Assembly: GCA_001777915.1 (NCBI GenBank)
Contig: MFFN01000004.1
Span: forward strand, 163,615-227,614
DNA length: 64,000 nt
Reading direction: 5' to 3'
From: Candidatus Edwardsbacteria bacterium RifOxyA12_full_54_48
Lineage (GTDB): Bacteria; Edwardsbacteria; AC1; EtOH8
Positions 45,494-52,691 of this stretch are shown here, one piece after another. The notes beneath the pieces are model-generated. The model did no database searches. It was not told the DNA's origin and worked only from the letters and a program-made list of their open reading frames with translations. The stretch's first letter is position 1, and each line of letters opens with the position of its first letter. Position numbers and translations under genes: made by a program.

Positions 45494-45820
45494 ATGTCCG
45501 TAGCGCATTTGACCGACGGAAATTTCGACCAAGAGGTCTTGAAATCCGACATCCCGGTTCTGGTGGACTTCTGGGCGGCCTGGTGCGGCCCCTGCCGGAT
45601 GGTGGGGCCCATCATCGAGGAATTGTCCAACGATTACCAGGGGAAGATAAAGATGACCAAGCTGGATGTCGATGCCAATCCCCAAAAATCTTCCCAGTTC
45701 GGCATCCGCAGCATTCCCACCATGCTGATCTTCAAGAACGGCCAGATAGTTGACACCCTGGTGGGCGCCATGCCCAAACCGGCCATCGCCGCCAGGCTGG
45801 ATGCCGCGATAAATAAATAA
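45494..45820 (+). CDS. trxA: Thioredoxin
   Basis: A 108-residue thioredoxin with the active-site WCGPC (residues near 32) in VDFWAAWCGPCRMVGP and the cis-Pro in GIRSIPTMLIF. It reduces protein disulfides in the cytoplasm using electrons from TrxB encoded at 47375-48304. It is preceded by AAAGGAG and a putative ECF promoter, and leads the redox cluster of 14 further small genes. Confidence 0.97.
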   Translation: MSVAHLTDGNFDQEVLKSDIPVLVDFWAAWCGPCRMVGPIIEELSNDYQGKIKMTKLDVDANPQKSSQFGIRSIPTMLIFKNGQIVDTLVGAMPKPAIAARLDAAINK

Positions 45821-45831
45821 GGAGGATCCCC

Positions 45832-46035
45832 ATGAAAACCAACGAAAGCGTTCTTGACCGGATCATCCGAGCCGTATTGGGCATCGCCCTGCTGGCTGCA
45901 GGTCTGTTGATGGCCGGTCCGATAAAATGGGTCCTGCTGGTGCTGGCTGCCATCGCTTTGATAACCGCCGTCACCGGCTTCTGTCTGCTTTACAGGGTCC
46001 TGGGGATCAACACCAATAAAAAAACAAAGGAATAA
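45832..46035 (+). CDS. DUF2892 (YgaP-like) inner membrane protein
   Basis: A 67-residue protein with two transmembrane helices: IIRAVLGIALLAAGLLMAG and WVLLVLAAIALITAVTGFCLLYRVLG; MKTNESVLDRIIR is the typical opening. DUF2892 is often fused to, or encoded next to, rhodanese or thioredoxin proteins and contains a conserved Cys in TGFCLLY, suggesting membrane sulfur or thiol chemistry. It follows trxA by 11 bases. Confidence 0.92.
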   Translation: MKTNESVLDRIIRAVLGIALLAAGLLMAGPIKWVLLVLAAIALITAVTGFCLLYRVLGINTNKKTKE

Positions 46036-46043
46036 CATCTAAA

Positions 46044-46274
46044 ATGCCGATCTACGAATATCAGTGCCCCCAGTGCGGAGTGAAGACCGAAGAGCTGGTG
46101 GCATCATTCTCCGCCCCGGCCCCCAAATGCCCCCAGTGCGGGGTAAAGACCGAGAAGATGCTCTCCACCTTCGCCGCCTCGGTCGGCGGCTCGGATTCAT
46201 TTTCCAGTGGAGATATGGGCGGTTCCTGCCCTTCCGGAAACTGCGGATGTTCCTCCGGCTCCTGCGGGCTTTAG
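46044..46274 (+). CDS. FmdB-family zinc ribbon protein
   Basis: A 76-residue protein with MPIYEYQCPQCG and, 27 residues on, CPQCGVKTEKMLSTFAA: two knuckles, CPQCG and CPQCG, forming a zinc ribbon as in FmdB regulatory proteins. A second, unusual Cys-rich tail (CPSGNCGCSSGSCGL) follows. FmdB proteins are small putative regulators. It follows the DUF2892 gene by eight bases. Confidence 0.92.
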   Translation: MPIYEYQCPQCGVKTEELVASFSAPAPKCPQCGVKTEKMLSTFAASVGGSDSFSSGDMGGSCPSGNCGCSSGSCGL

Positions 46275-46281
46275 CCTCTGA

Positions 46282-46416
46282 ATGATGCGCAAACCTGCCC
46301 GCTATCTGATAATAATATTTTCACTGCTGGCCCTGTTGGCTTTCGGGGCCCAGGTGGTCCGGGGAATAATCACCGGAACAGCATCTCAGTGCAGCGTCTC
46401 CGGGAACTGCCGCTGA
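46282..46416 (+). CDS. Tiny membrane protein with C-terminal cysteine pair (44 aa)
   Basis: A frame of 44 codons begins MMRKPARYLIIIFSLLAL seven bases after fmdB. It has one transmembrane helix (ARYLIIIFSLLALLAFGAQVV) and ends SQCSVSGNCR, placing two cysteines just beyond the membrane. No Shine-Dalgarno is apparent, so translation probably depends on fmdB coupling. No family is recognised, but its layout matches two other tiny membrane proteins in this cluster (49826-50002, 50557-50691). Confidence 0.55.
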   Translation: MMRKPARYLIIIFSLLALLAFGAQVVRGIITGTASQCSVSGNCR

Positions 46417-46446
46417 GAAGGCGATAAATGAAAGGAGGGTTATAAC

Positions 46447-47091
46447 ATGGGAATGTTGAAGGAAGATGATCAGAACCATCTGCGCCATGAATTCTCCGAA
46501 AAACTGGTTGACCCGGTAAAGATATTGTTCTTCACCCAAAAGCTGGAATGCCTGTACTGTCAGCCCACCGAGGAGATCTTGACCGAGATCGCCGCCCTTT
46601 CGGACAAGCTGTCGCTGGAAAGATACGACCTTTTGGAGGATAAATCCCTGGCCGACCAGTACGGCATCGACAAGATCCCCGGCATCGCTCTGATAGGCGG
46701 CAGGGATTACGGAGTGCGGTTCTTCGGGGTCCCCTCCGGCTTTGAGTTCACATCATTGATAGAGGACATCATAGACGTATCCCGGGGCACCACCGGACTG
46801 ACCCTCGACTCCCGGGAAAAACTAAAGAAGATAGCCAAGCCGGTCAGGATCCAAGTGTTCATCACCCCCACCTGCCCCTACTGTCCGGCCGCGGTCCGGA
46901 TGGCCCATCAGGCGGCCATCGAGAGCGACATGATCACCGCCCACATGGTGGAATCGGCGGAGTTCCCACAGCTGGTCCAGAAATACGGGGTGATGGGCGT
47001 CCCCAAGGTGATCATCAACGAGACCATCCAGTTCGAGGGAGCCCAGCCCGAGCCGGTCTTTATCAATCACATATTGAAGGCGGCCGAATAA
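46447..47091 (+). CDS. Protein disulfide oxidoreductase, two thioredoxin folds (PDO/glutaredoxin-like)
   Basis: A 214-residue protein with two thioredoxin folds. The first active site is LECLYCQP, the second TPTCPYCPAAVRMAH, each a CxxC. The cis-Pro of the second fold is in GVMGVPKVIIN. This matches archaeal and thermophile protein disulfide oxidoreductases and the N-terminal domain of AhpF-type reductases. It likely passes electrons between TrxB and peroxidases in the cytoplasm. The ATG is preceded by GGAGGG. There is no signal peptide. Confidence 0.93.
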   Translation: MGMLKEDDQNHLRHEFSEKLVDPVKILFFTQKLECLYCQPTEEILTEIAALSDKLSLERYDLLEDKSLADQYGIDKIPGIALIGGRDYGVRFFGVPSGFEFTSLIEDIIDVSRGTTGLTLDSREKLKKIAKPVRIQVFITPTCPYCPAAVRMAHQAAIESDMITAHMVESAEFPQLVQKYGVMGVPKVIINETIQFEGAQPEPVFINHILKAAE

Positions 47092-47167
47092 TTTAATGGA
47101 AAGGAAAACACGGGGATTTAAAAATCTAACGCAGGATCTGTGAAAATCCCCGTCCCATACATATAAA

Positions 47168-47365
47168 ATGATAATTGTTAAATCCGAATACTGTCCCCAA
47201 AATCACCGCTGTCCGTCACTAAGAGTTTGCCCGGTCGGTGCCATCAAGCAGGACGGCTTTAAGGCTCCTTACATCGATCAGGATAGATGCACCAATTGCG
47301 GACACTGTCTGCAAAGCTGCCGGGTTTTTCAAGAGGCCCCTGTCCCGGCTAATTCGATAAATTGA
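47168..47365 (+). CDS. Small 4Fe-4S ferredoxin-like protein
   Basis: A 65-residue protein with two cysteine groups. The first is atypical (CPQNHRCPSLRVCPVGAI) and the second is a standard CTNCGHCLQSC. Together they could hold one or two 4Fe-4S clusters; the C-terminal CPVGAI and CTNCGHC pair is typical. It sits ten bases before trxB. Electron transfer into the thiol system is a guess from position. Confidence 0.85.
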   Translation: MIIVKSEYCPQNHRCPSLRVCPVGAIKQDGFKAPYIDQDRCTNCGHCLQSCRVFQEAPVPANSIN

Positions 47366-47374
47366 TCGCAAAAT

Positions 47375-48304
47375 ATGGAAAACATTAAAAATTACGACAT
47401 CGCCATCTTGGGCGCCGGCCCGGCCGGGCTGACCGCCGGACTTTACGCCGGCCGGGGCGGCCTGAAGGCGGCCATAATCGAAAAGATGATGCCCGGCGGC
47501 TTGGTGGCCAACACCGAGCGGATAGACAACTATCCCGGGTTCCCCGAAGGCATCTCGGGTTATGAGCTGGCCCAGAGGATGGAACAGCAGGCCAAAAAAT
47601 TCGGGGCCGAGATTCTTTCGGCCCAGGCCGACAGCGTTTCGGCGCATGATAAGTTTCAGCTGATAGCCTTGTCCGACGGCAGCACCGTCAAATCCCGGGC
47701 CCTGATCATCGCCACCGGCGCCTTTCCAAAAACCTTGGGAGTGCCGGGTGAAAAGGAATTGCTGGGCAAAGGGGTCTCCTACTGCGCGGTATGCGACGGG
47801 GCCTTCTTTAAAAACCAGCCGGTAGCGGTGCTGGGCGGCGGTGATTCGGCTGTGCAGGAGGCCATCTACCTGGCCGGGCTGGCCTCAAAAGTGACTGTTA
47901 TCCACCGCCGCAATGCCTTACGGGCGGCCGATTCCATCCAGAAGATCGCCTTCGCCAACGATAAGATAGAGTTTGCCTGGAACAAGGAAATCCTGGCCAT
48001 CGCGGGCAGCACCGGGGTGACGGGCATCAAAGTCATGGACAAACAAACGCTGGCGGAAGAGGTGATCCCGGTCACCGGAGCATTCATCTACGTGGGCTAT
48101 AAGCCCAACAGCGATCTGGTAAAGGATGCCGTCAAGACCGACCAGCAGGGATACATCATCACCGATGAAAATATGGCCGCTTCGGCCCCGGGCATATTTG
48201 CCTGCGGCGACATCCGTAAAAAGCTGGTCCGGCAGATCTCCGGCGCGGTGGGCGACGGCGCCACCGCGGCCATCGCCGCCCAGCAGTACCTGGAATTACA
48301 GTAA
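47375..48304 (+). CDS. trxB: Thioredoxin reductase
   Basis: A 309-residue low-molecular-weight thioredoxin reductase. FAD-binding AILGAGPAGLTAGLYAGRGG, the redox-active disulfide CAVCDG, the NADPH loop VLGGGDSAVQEAIYLA and the second FAD motif GIFACGDIR are all present in order. It reduces TrxA, and perhaps the PDO, using NADPH or another donor. It lies ten bases after the ferredoxin gene. Confidence 0.97.
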   Translation: MENIKNYDIAILGAGPAGLTAGLYAGRGGLKAAIIEKMMPGGLVANTERIDNYPGFPEGISGYELAQRMEQQAKKFGAEILSAQADSVSAHDKFQLIALSDGSTVKSRALIIATGAFPKTLGVPGEKELLGKGVSYCAVCDGAFFKNQPVAVLGGGDSAVQEAIYLAGLASKVTVIHRRNALRAADSIQKIAFANDKIEFAWNKEILAIAGSTGVTGIKVMDKQTLAEEVIPVTGAFIYVGYKPNSDLVKDAVKTDQQGYIITDENMAASAPGIFACGDIRKKLVRQISGAVGDGATAAIAAQQYLELQ

Positions 48305-48324
48305 GGACATGGCATGCCGTGTCC
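48305..48324 (+). promoter_or_regulatory. Near-perfect palindrome between trxB and desulfoferrodoxin
   Basis: GGACATGGC and GCCGTGTCC flank a two-base centre, with one T/G mismatch. It begins directly after the trxB stop and lies 25 bases before the desulfoferrodoxin start. It may be a processing hairpin or operator. Confidence 0.4.
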
Positions 48325-48349
48325 CAACGATAAAACAAGGAGAATCATC

Positions 48350-48730
48350 ATGGCCGAGAGAAATCAGATCTACAAATGCGAGATTTGCGGCAATATCGTG
48401 GAGGTGCTGCACGGAGGCAAGGGAGAGCTGGTCTGCTGCGGCAAGCCCATGAAGCTCTATGCCGAAAACACGGTCGACGACGCCAGGGAGAAGCACCTGC
48501 CGGTGATCGAGAAGACAGCAGATGGATACAAGGTCAAGGTCGGCTCGGTGGCGCATCCCATGGAGGAGAAGCATTATATAGAGTGGATCGCCCTGTATGC
48601 CGACGGCCGGGTCCTTCGCAAATATCTGAAGCCCGGGGATGCTCCGGAGGCGGAATTTTTATGCCAGGCCAAGGAAGTGACGGCCAAGGAATTCTGCAAC
48701 CTGCACGGTTTATGGTTGGCTCAGGGGTAA
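48350..48730 (+). CDS. dfx: Desulfoferrodoxin (two-iron superoxide reductase)
   Basis: A 126-residue enzyme. Center I is the desulforedoxin-like rubredoxin knot: CEICG and CCGKPM, holding a ferric ion in four cysteines. Center II ligands are in [24 protein letters not shown] and the axial Cys-His in FCNLHGLW. It reduces superoxide to peroxide without making oxygen, typical of anaerobes. The start ATG at 48350 has AAGGAGAATC before it; the frame is open 12 codons further but lacks a second site. Rubrerythrin is next, providing peroxide removal. Confidence 0.96.
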   Translation: MAERNQIYKCEICGNIVEVLHGGKGELVCCGKPMKLYAENTVDDAREKHLPVIEKTADGYKVKVGSVAHPMEEKHYIEWIALYADGRVLRKYLKPGDAPEAEFLCQAKEVTAKEFCNLHGLWLAQG

Positions 48731-48812
48731 CAATCATTAGGAAGACACGGATCCAGGATCGGCTGTTTGCAGTATTCCTGGTTTCCTTATTAAAATAATT
48801 TCAGGAGGGAAA

Positions 48813-49388
48813 ATGAAAAGCTTAAAAGGAACCCGCACCGAAAAGAACCTGCTCAAATCCTTCGCCGGGGAATCCCAGGCCCGCAACCGCTACACCTATT
48901 TTGCCTCGGTGGCCAAGAAGGAGGGCTATGAGCAGATATCATGGTTCTTTACCGAAACGGCCGAGAACGAAAAGGAGCATGCCAAGAGATTCTTCAAATT
49001 CCTGGAGGGCGGCGGAGTTGAGGTCACCGCCATGTATCCGGCCGGCAAGATCGGCACCACGCCTGAGAACCTGAAGGCCTCCGCCGAGGGCGAGAACGAG
49101 GAGCACACCAAGCTGTATCCGGAGTTCGCCGCCATCGCCGACGAGGAGGGATTTTCCGAGATCGCCAAGATATACCTGTTCATCGCCGAGGTGGAGCGGG
49201 AGCATGAGGCCCGTTATCTTAAACTGCTGGCCAACCTCGAGAAAAAACAGGTGTTCAAAAAGGACCAGCCCATCAAGTGGCGCTGCCGCAACTGCGGTTA
49301 CGTCTACCAGGGCAATGAGGCTCCCCAATCCTGCCCGGCCTGCGCCCATCCCCAGAGCTATTACGAAGCAATGGCTGAAAATTATTAA
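48813..49388 (+). CDS. Rubrerythrin
   Basis: A 191-residue protein. The N-terminal ferritin-like di-iron domain has ESQARNRYTYFA, ENEKEHAKRFFKFL and EVEREHEARY; the C-terminal rubredoxin is CRNCGYVYQGNEAPQSCPACAHPQSYY. It reduces hydrogen peroxide to water and protects anaerobes with superoxide reductase. It has its own TCAGGAGGG site and a leader of about 80 bases. Confidence 0.97.
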   Translation: MKSLKGTRTEKNLLKSFAGESQARNRYTYFASVAKKEGYEQISWFFTETAENEKEHAKRFFKFLEGGGVEVTAMYPAGKIGTTPENLKASAEGENEEHTKLYPEFAAIADEEGFSEIAKIYLFIAEVEREHEARYLKLLANLEKKQVFKKDQPIKWRCRNCGYVYQGNEAPQSCPACAHPQSYYEAMAENY

Positions 49389-49421
49389 TCACACACACAT
49401 TATTTAAGATAAAAGAGATAT

Positions 49422-49826
49422 ATGCCATTGACATTGGATTGGGTCAGGGACCTGCAGTTCACCGCCAGCGACGACGCCGGCCACGGCCTGGTGTTGGAAT
49501 CGAAAAAGGACGGCATCCCCTCCGGGTTCTCCCCCATGCAGCTGCTGTTGATCTCCCAGGCCGGATGCATGGCCATGGACGTGGTCTCCATACTCAAGAA
49601 GAAACGGGTGGACCTGGCCGGCTTCCGGGTGCTGATGGACGGAACCAGGGCCGGGGAGCATCCCAAAAGATTCACCGATATGAACTTTGTCTTCGAGGCC
49701 CGGGGCAAGGTCCCGCCGGAGGCTCTGGAGGAGGCCATCCAGCTGTCCAAGGAAAAATACTGCTCGGTATCGGCCACCATCCAGAACGGGGTCAAGATGA
49801 ATATTGAGAGCCGGGTGATTTCCTGA
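49422..49826 (+). CDS. OsmC/Ohr-family peroxidase
   Basis: A 134-residue OsmC-fold protein with the two catalytic cysteines in LISQAGCMAMDVVSIL and SKEKYCSVSATI. It reduces organic hydroperoxides with dithiols. The N-terminal short strand set LTLDWVRDLQF is typical. Its TGA stop overlaps the start of the next gene (ATGA), so translation is coupled. Confidence 0.93.
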   Translation: MPLTLDWVRDLQFTASDDAGHGLVLESKKDGIPSGFSPMQLLLISQAGCMAMDVVSILKKKRVDLAGFRVLMDGTRAGEHPKRFTDMNFVFEARGKVPPEALEEAIQLSKEKYCSVSATIQNGVKMNIESRVIS

Positions 49827-50002
49827 TGAACCATATCTTAAAAATAGCCATAGGTGCCGTCGGCGGAGGAGCCATGGGTTTTCTGTACTATAGATTCATC
49901 GGCTGCCGCACCGGGGCCTGTCCCATGGCCGCCAACCCCTGGATAAGCACCCTGGTGTGGGCGGTTATCGGCGGACTGATGATGGCCGGCCTCAAAAAAT
50001 AG
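49826..50002 (+). CDS. DUF6132 family small membrane protein (58 aa)
   Basis: A 58-residue protein with two transmembrane helices around a loop containing GCRTGACPMAANPWISTL, matching the GC-x-TG-x-CP-x-x-x-NP motif of DUF6132 proteins. Function unknown; the loop cysteines facing the periplasm suggest thiol or metal exchange. Its ATG overlaps the OsmC stop by one base (TGATG), so it is translationally coupled. It is too short for normal ORF listing. Confidence 0.8.
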   Translation: MNHILKIAIGAVGGGAMGFLYYRFIGCRTGACPMAANPWISTLVWAVIGGLMMAGLKK

Positions 50003-50032
50003 TTTACAAATCTACAACCATAGGAGTGACCA

Positions 50033-50554
50033 ATGAAGAGATACCTCCCCCTGATGATCCTGTCTTTATCGCTGACCGCCGGAATTTCCTGCGCGGGCAA
50101 TAAGAAGGCCGAAAACAACGAGGCCAAGGTGGTTCCGGCCAAGGCCGAGTGGCTGGCCTTCGACCAGGCGATGGAAAAGGCCGCCGCCGACAAGAAATAC
50201 GTGGTGGTTGACTTCTATACCGACTGGTGCAAGTGGTGCAAGGTGATGGACGATAAAACCTATTCCGATTCTTCGGTTACGGCGGCCCTGAAGCAAAATT
50301 TCGTCATCGCCAAAATAAACGGCGAGAGCTCGGACCAGATCACATACCTGGGAAAGGTCATGGCTCAGTCGGACTTTACCATGGGCATGAAGGTCAGCGG
50401 CTTTCCCTCCACCATGTTCATGGACAGCGATGGAAAGGTGATCGGCATTCTGCCTGGATATATCGAGGCCCCGGTGTATTTAAAGATCCTGGCCTATGTC
50501 TCCACCCAGGCCTATAAGACCAAAAAGCTGGACGACTACCTTTCCGGGAAATAG
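50033..50554 (+). CDS. Lipoprotein thioredoxin-like protein (DsbD-gamma/Trx family)
   Basis: A 173-residue lipoprotein: signal MKRYLPLMILSLSLTAG with lipobox ISC. The thioredoxin fold has the CxxC in FYTDWCKWCKVMDDKTY and the cis-Pro in VSGFPSTMFMD. It resembles the soluble domain of thiol:disulfide interchange proteins and should act on the periplasmic side of the membrane. A CXXC-bearing tiny protein gene follows two bases after its stop. Confidence 0.93.
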   Translation: MKRYLPLMILSLSLTAGISCAGNKKAENNEAKVVPAKAEWLAFDQAMEKAAADKKYVVVDFYTDWCKWCKVMDDKTYSDSSVTAALKQNFVIAKINGESSDQITYLGKVMAQSDFTMGMKVSGFPSTMFMDSDGKVIGILPGYIEAPVYLKILAYVSTQAYKTKKLDDYLSGK

Positions 50555-50556
50555 CC

Positions 50557-50691
50557 ATGAAAAAAACCGCCGGGATAATTATCCTGATAGTCTCCATCGC
50601 CGCCATAACGGCAGGCGTTTTTAGAAAAGAACTGAAACCCCTGTACATTAATGCCATGGCCATCTGCTATTCCTGCATCGGTCTGCAATAG
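50557..50691 (+). CDS. CD1871A-family CXXC membrane protein (44 aa)
   Basis: 44 residues: MKKTAGIIILIVSIAAITAGVF is a membrane helix, and the chain ends AICYSCIGLQ with a CxxC, as in CD1871A-family proteins. It starts two bases after the lipoprotein thioredoxin stop, and is likely coupled to it. The CxxC end facing outwards could exchange disulfides with that lipoprotein. The role is inferred from position and motif. Confidence 0.8.
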   Translation: MKKTAGIIILIVSIAAITAGVFRKELKPLYINAMAICYSCIGLQ

Positions 50692-50756
50692 AACCTGTCC
50701 GGTGTCATTCCGGTCCGATCCGGGATCCAGCATCTCATATTAAGGAAGGATATATC

Positions 50757-51215
50757 ATGTCCGTTACCAAGACCGGCCAAAAGGCGCACGATTTTATTCT
50801 TCGGGACCAGCACAATATCGAATTCAGGTTGAGCGCTTTCAGGGGGCGCAAGGTGCTGCTGTCATTCCACCCCCTGGCCTGGACCAAGGTCTGCGCCAGG
50901 CAGATGCAGTCCCTGGAGAAGAATCTCAAGACCTTCGACCTGCTCAACACCATGCCGGTTGGGATGAGCGTGGATGCCATTCCCTCCAAACACGCCTGGG
51001 CCAGGGAGCTAAAGATAAGATCCCTCCGGATGCTGGCTGATTTTTGGCCGCACGGAAAGGTGGCCCAGGCCTACGGCCTGTTCCGGAAGAAGGAGGGCTT
51101 TTCCGAAAGGGCTAATGTTATTGTTGATGAATTCGGCCAGGTGGTCTGGGTGAAGGTTTACCCTATAAAAGAACTGCCGGATATAAAAGAAATTATCAAA
51201 TTTTTATCTAACTAA
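50757..51215 (+). CDS. Peroxiredoxin (AhpC/TSA family)
   Basis: A 152-residue peroxiredoxin. The peroxidatic Cys is in SFHPLAWTKVCARQMQSLE, with the active-site Thr, Pro and Arg around it (PLAWTKVCARQ). No obvious resolving Cys is present, so it is likely a 1-Cys enzyme reduced by thioredoxin or PDO. AAGGAAGGATATATC precedes the ATG. It is the last gene of the redox cluster, ended by a terminator at 51230-51256. Confidence 0.92.
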   Translation: MSVTKTGQKAHDFILRDQHNIEFRLSAFRGRKVLLSFHPLAWTKVCARQMQSLEKNLKTFDLLNTMPVGMSVDAIPSKHAWARELKIRSLRMLADFWPHGKVAQAYGLFRKKEGFSERANVIVDEFGQVVWVKVYPIKELPDIKEIIKFLSN

Positions 51216-51229
51216 GCTTGAGGATCTTT

Positions 51230-51256
51230 AAAAACCGCCTTTTTATGGCGGTTTTT
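51230..51256 (+). terminator. Terminator of the redox cluster
   Basis: AAAAACCGCC and GGCGGTTTTT form a 10-bp stem with a 7-base loop, followed by TTTTTAATTTT. It lies 14 bases after the peroxiredoxin stop. Confidence 0.9.
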
Positions 51257-51331
51257 AATTTTATATATCATTTATTTACCCTAATATACAAATATTATTA
51301 AAATATTTTTTCGCTTTTTATAAAAAAGGGC

Positions 51332-51360
51332 TTGACAAAATGACAATTCGATGATATAAT
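51332..51360 (+). promoter_or_regulatory. Consensus sigma-70 promoter of the TetR gene
   Basis: TTGACA (51332-51337), 17 bases, TATAAT (51355-51360). Both boxes are exact consensus. An operator-like palindrome follows immediately. Confidence 0.9.
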
Positions 51361-51361
51361 A

Positions 51362-51371
51362 CAAACGTTTG
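51362..51371 (+). promoter_or_regulatory. TetR operator, site 1
   Basis: The palindrome CAAACGTTTG directly after the -10 box, covering the start of transcription of the TetR gene. The same ten bases, again preceded by A, occur at 52190-52199 after another promoter. Autorepression is the natural reading. Confidence 0.65.
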
Positions 51372-51391
51372 ATTAATACAGGGAGAAAATA

Positions 51392-52081
51392 ATGACCAAA
51401 AAAAATAATGGAAATACCGATCCCAAGAGGCGCATCTTCGAAGCTGCCGCCGCTTTGTTCGTGAACAAAGGATATTCGGCCATTGGGGTTCGCGAGATCG
51501 CCAAGGAGGCCGGTGTCAACATTGCCATGATCAACTATTACTTCGGCGGCAAATCCGGAATATTAAAGGATATCCTGGAGGATGCCTTCGGCAAGTATTA
51601 CCAGGCCCAGGCCTCGGCCGGGGACAACAGCACCCCCCCCGAGGAGCGGGTACGCAACCTGGTGACCAATGTAGTGCACTTCTTCCGGGAGAACACCACC
51701 GAAGCCCTGATCTTCTTTAATTGCGCAGTATTGGATATCCCCGAACTAAAGGGCCTAAAGGAAAAGTGGCGCAAGATGTACAGTGAGCTGATGCTCGATC
51801 TGTTCCTTCAAATGGGTGTCGACCTGAAGGATCCGGTCCATGCCAACATCTACAACGGGTTTTTGGGAGGGATGATCAAGAACCATTTTCAATTTAGGCA
51901 CGAGTTGGAAAAAAACAAAAAGACCGCCGAGGCATGTAACGAGGAAGATTGCCAGGAAACAAAGCACATTGAATTTGACGATCTTTTTTATCAAAGATAT
52001 GTTGATCTGCTGGTCAACCAGTATTTTCATGGGGTTATTTATGCCACCCAGAAGGATAAAATGAAATACGGGCCCAAATAG
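51392..52081 (+). CDS. TetR/AcrR-family transcriptional regulator
   Basis: A 229-residue regulator. The N-terminal helix-turn-helix reads AAALFVNKGYSAIGVREIAKEAGVNIAMINYYFGGKSGIL, the standard TetR DNA-binding domain. The helical C-terminal ligand domain contains a CNEEDCQ segment, with Cys residues spaced by four; whether it senses a metal or thiol state is unknown. Likely targets are its own promoter and that of the next gene, by the shared palindrome. Confidence 0.93.
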   Translation: MTKKNNGNTDPKRRIFEAAAALFVNKGYSAIGVREIAKEAGVNIAMINYYFGGKSGILKDILEDAFGKYYQAQASAGDNSTPPEERVRNLVTNVVHFFRENTTEALIFFNCAVLDIPELKGLKEKWRKMYSELMLDLFLQMGVDLKDPVHANIYNGFLGGMIKNHFQFRHELEKNKKTAEACNEEDCQETKHIEFDDLFYQRYVDLLVNQYFHGVIYATQKDKMKYGPK

Positions 52082-52142
52082 GTGAAACAAAACCAGCGCC
52101 TTTCACGTATATACCATTAGATACATATATTATCGCCGCTTA

Positions 52143-52171
52143 TTTACGCCCAAGCCCGAGAAGGCTATATT
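52143..52171 (+). promoter_or_regulatory. Promoter of the 52242 gene
   Basis: TTTACG (52143-52148), 17 bases, TATATT (52166-52171), weaker at -35 than the tetR promoter. The palindrome 52190-52199 lies just inside the transcript. Confidence 0.55.
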
Positions 52172-52189
52172 TTTTAAAACCACACTAAA

Positions 52190-52199
52190 CAAACGTTTG
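52190..52199 (+). promoter_or_regulatory. TetR operator, site 2
   Basis: CAAACGTTTG, identical to the site beside the tetR promoter, 43 bases before the start of the secreted protein gene. Confidence 0.6.
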
Positions 52200-52241
52200 C
52201 CCGCATATAAATTCAATTAACCTTTAAAAAGCGAGGTTACC

Positions 52242-52625
52242 ATGAAAAAGATCCTGCTAACAACCGCCACCCTCCTGGGGTTGGTGCTTGCCGGCAATGC
52301 AATGTCTGCCACCGATCGGATAATTGTATCCAAAACCGTTGAAACTGCCGCACCTTTCTTGATCAATGAAATCACCGATAATGCATTTCTAAGCATCGCT
52401 CTAGACCGCAGGACTATTTGCAACGGCTGCGAATTAAATCAAGTGGCGGGCGCCGAGCGCCTGGCGCTAAAAGCCCTGAAAAATGTCAGCAGTTTTTTGA
52501 TCAAAGAATTTTGCCGCATGGCCAAGGCTGAAAATCCAAGCCGGCATAAAATATCCTATAGCGAAAGAAATAATCCTGAGGCCCTGATCACGGCTCGTTC
52601 AAACTTAACGGCCCTGGTTCGCTAA
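52242..52625 (+). CDS. Small secreted protein of unknown function
   Basis: 127 residues with a signal peptide (MKKILLTTATLLGLVLAGNAMSA). The mature part has ETAAPFLINEITDNAFLSIALDRRTICNGCELNQVAGAERLALKAL, including a CNGC pair, and a basic C-terminal segment. No family recognised. It is downstream of a promoter with a TetR-type palindrome and so is the likely target of the TetR regulator. The DUF5916 gene follows at once and may share control. Confidence 0.7.
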   Translation: MKKILLTTATLLGLVLAGNAMSATDRIIVSKTVETAAPFLINEITDNAFLSIALDRRTICNGCELNQVAGAERLALKALKNVSSFLIKEFCRMAKAENPSRHKISYSERNNPEALITARSNLTALVR

Positions 52626-52691
52626 TTATCGGTCTTGCAGATAACCATAAATATCAGCCCTAACAAAAAACTTATTTTCAGGAGAACCCCC

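Noticed and set aside
46036-46043. CATCTAAA just before fmdB, like the ECF -10 box
   Set aside because: There is no GAATCCTTT or similar sequence at the right distance upstream, so chance is more likely.
47111-47152. CGGGGATTT/AAATCCCCG inverted repeat before the ferredoxin gene, as a riboswitch
   Set aside because: Only a single 9-bp stem with a 24-base loop and no known aptamer motif; no T-run for a terminator.
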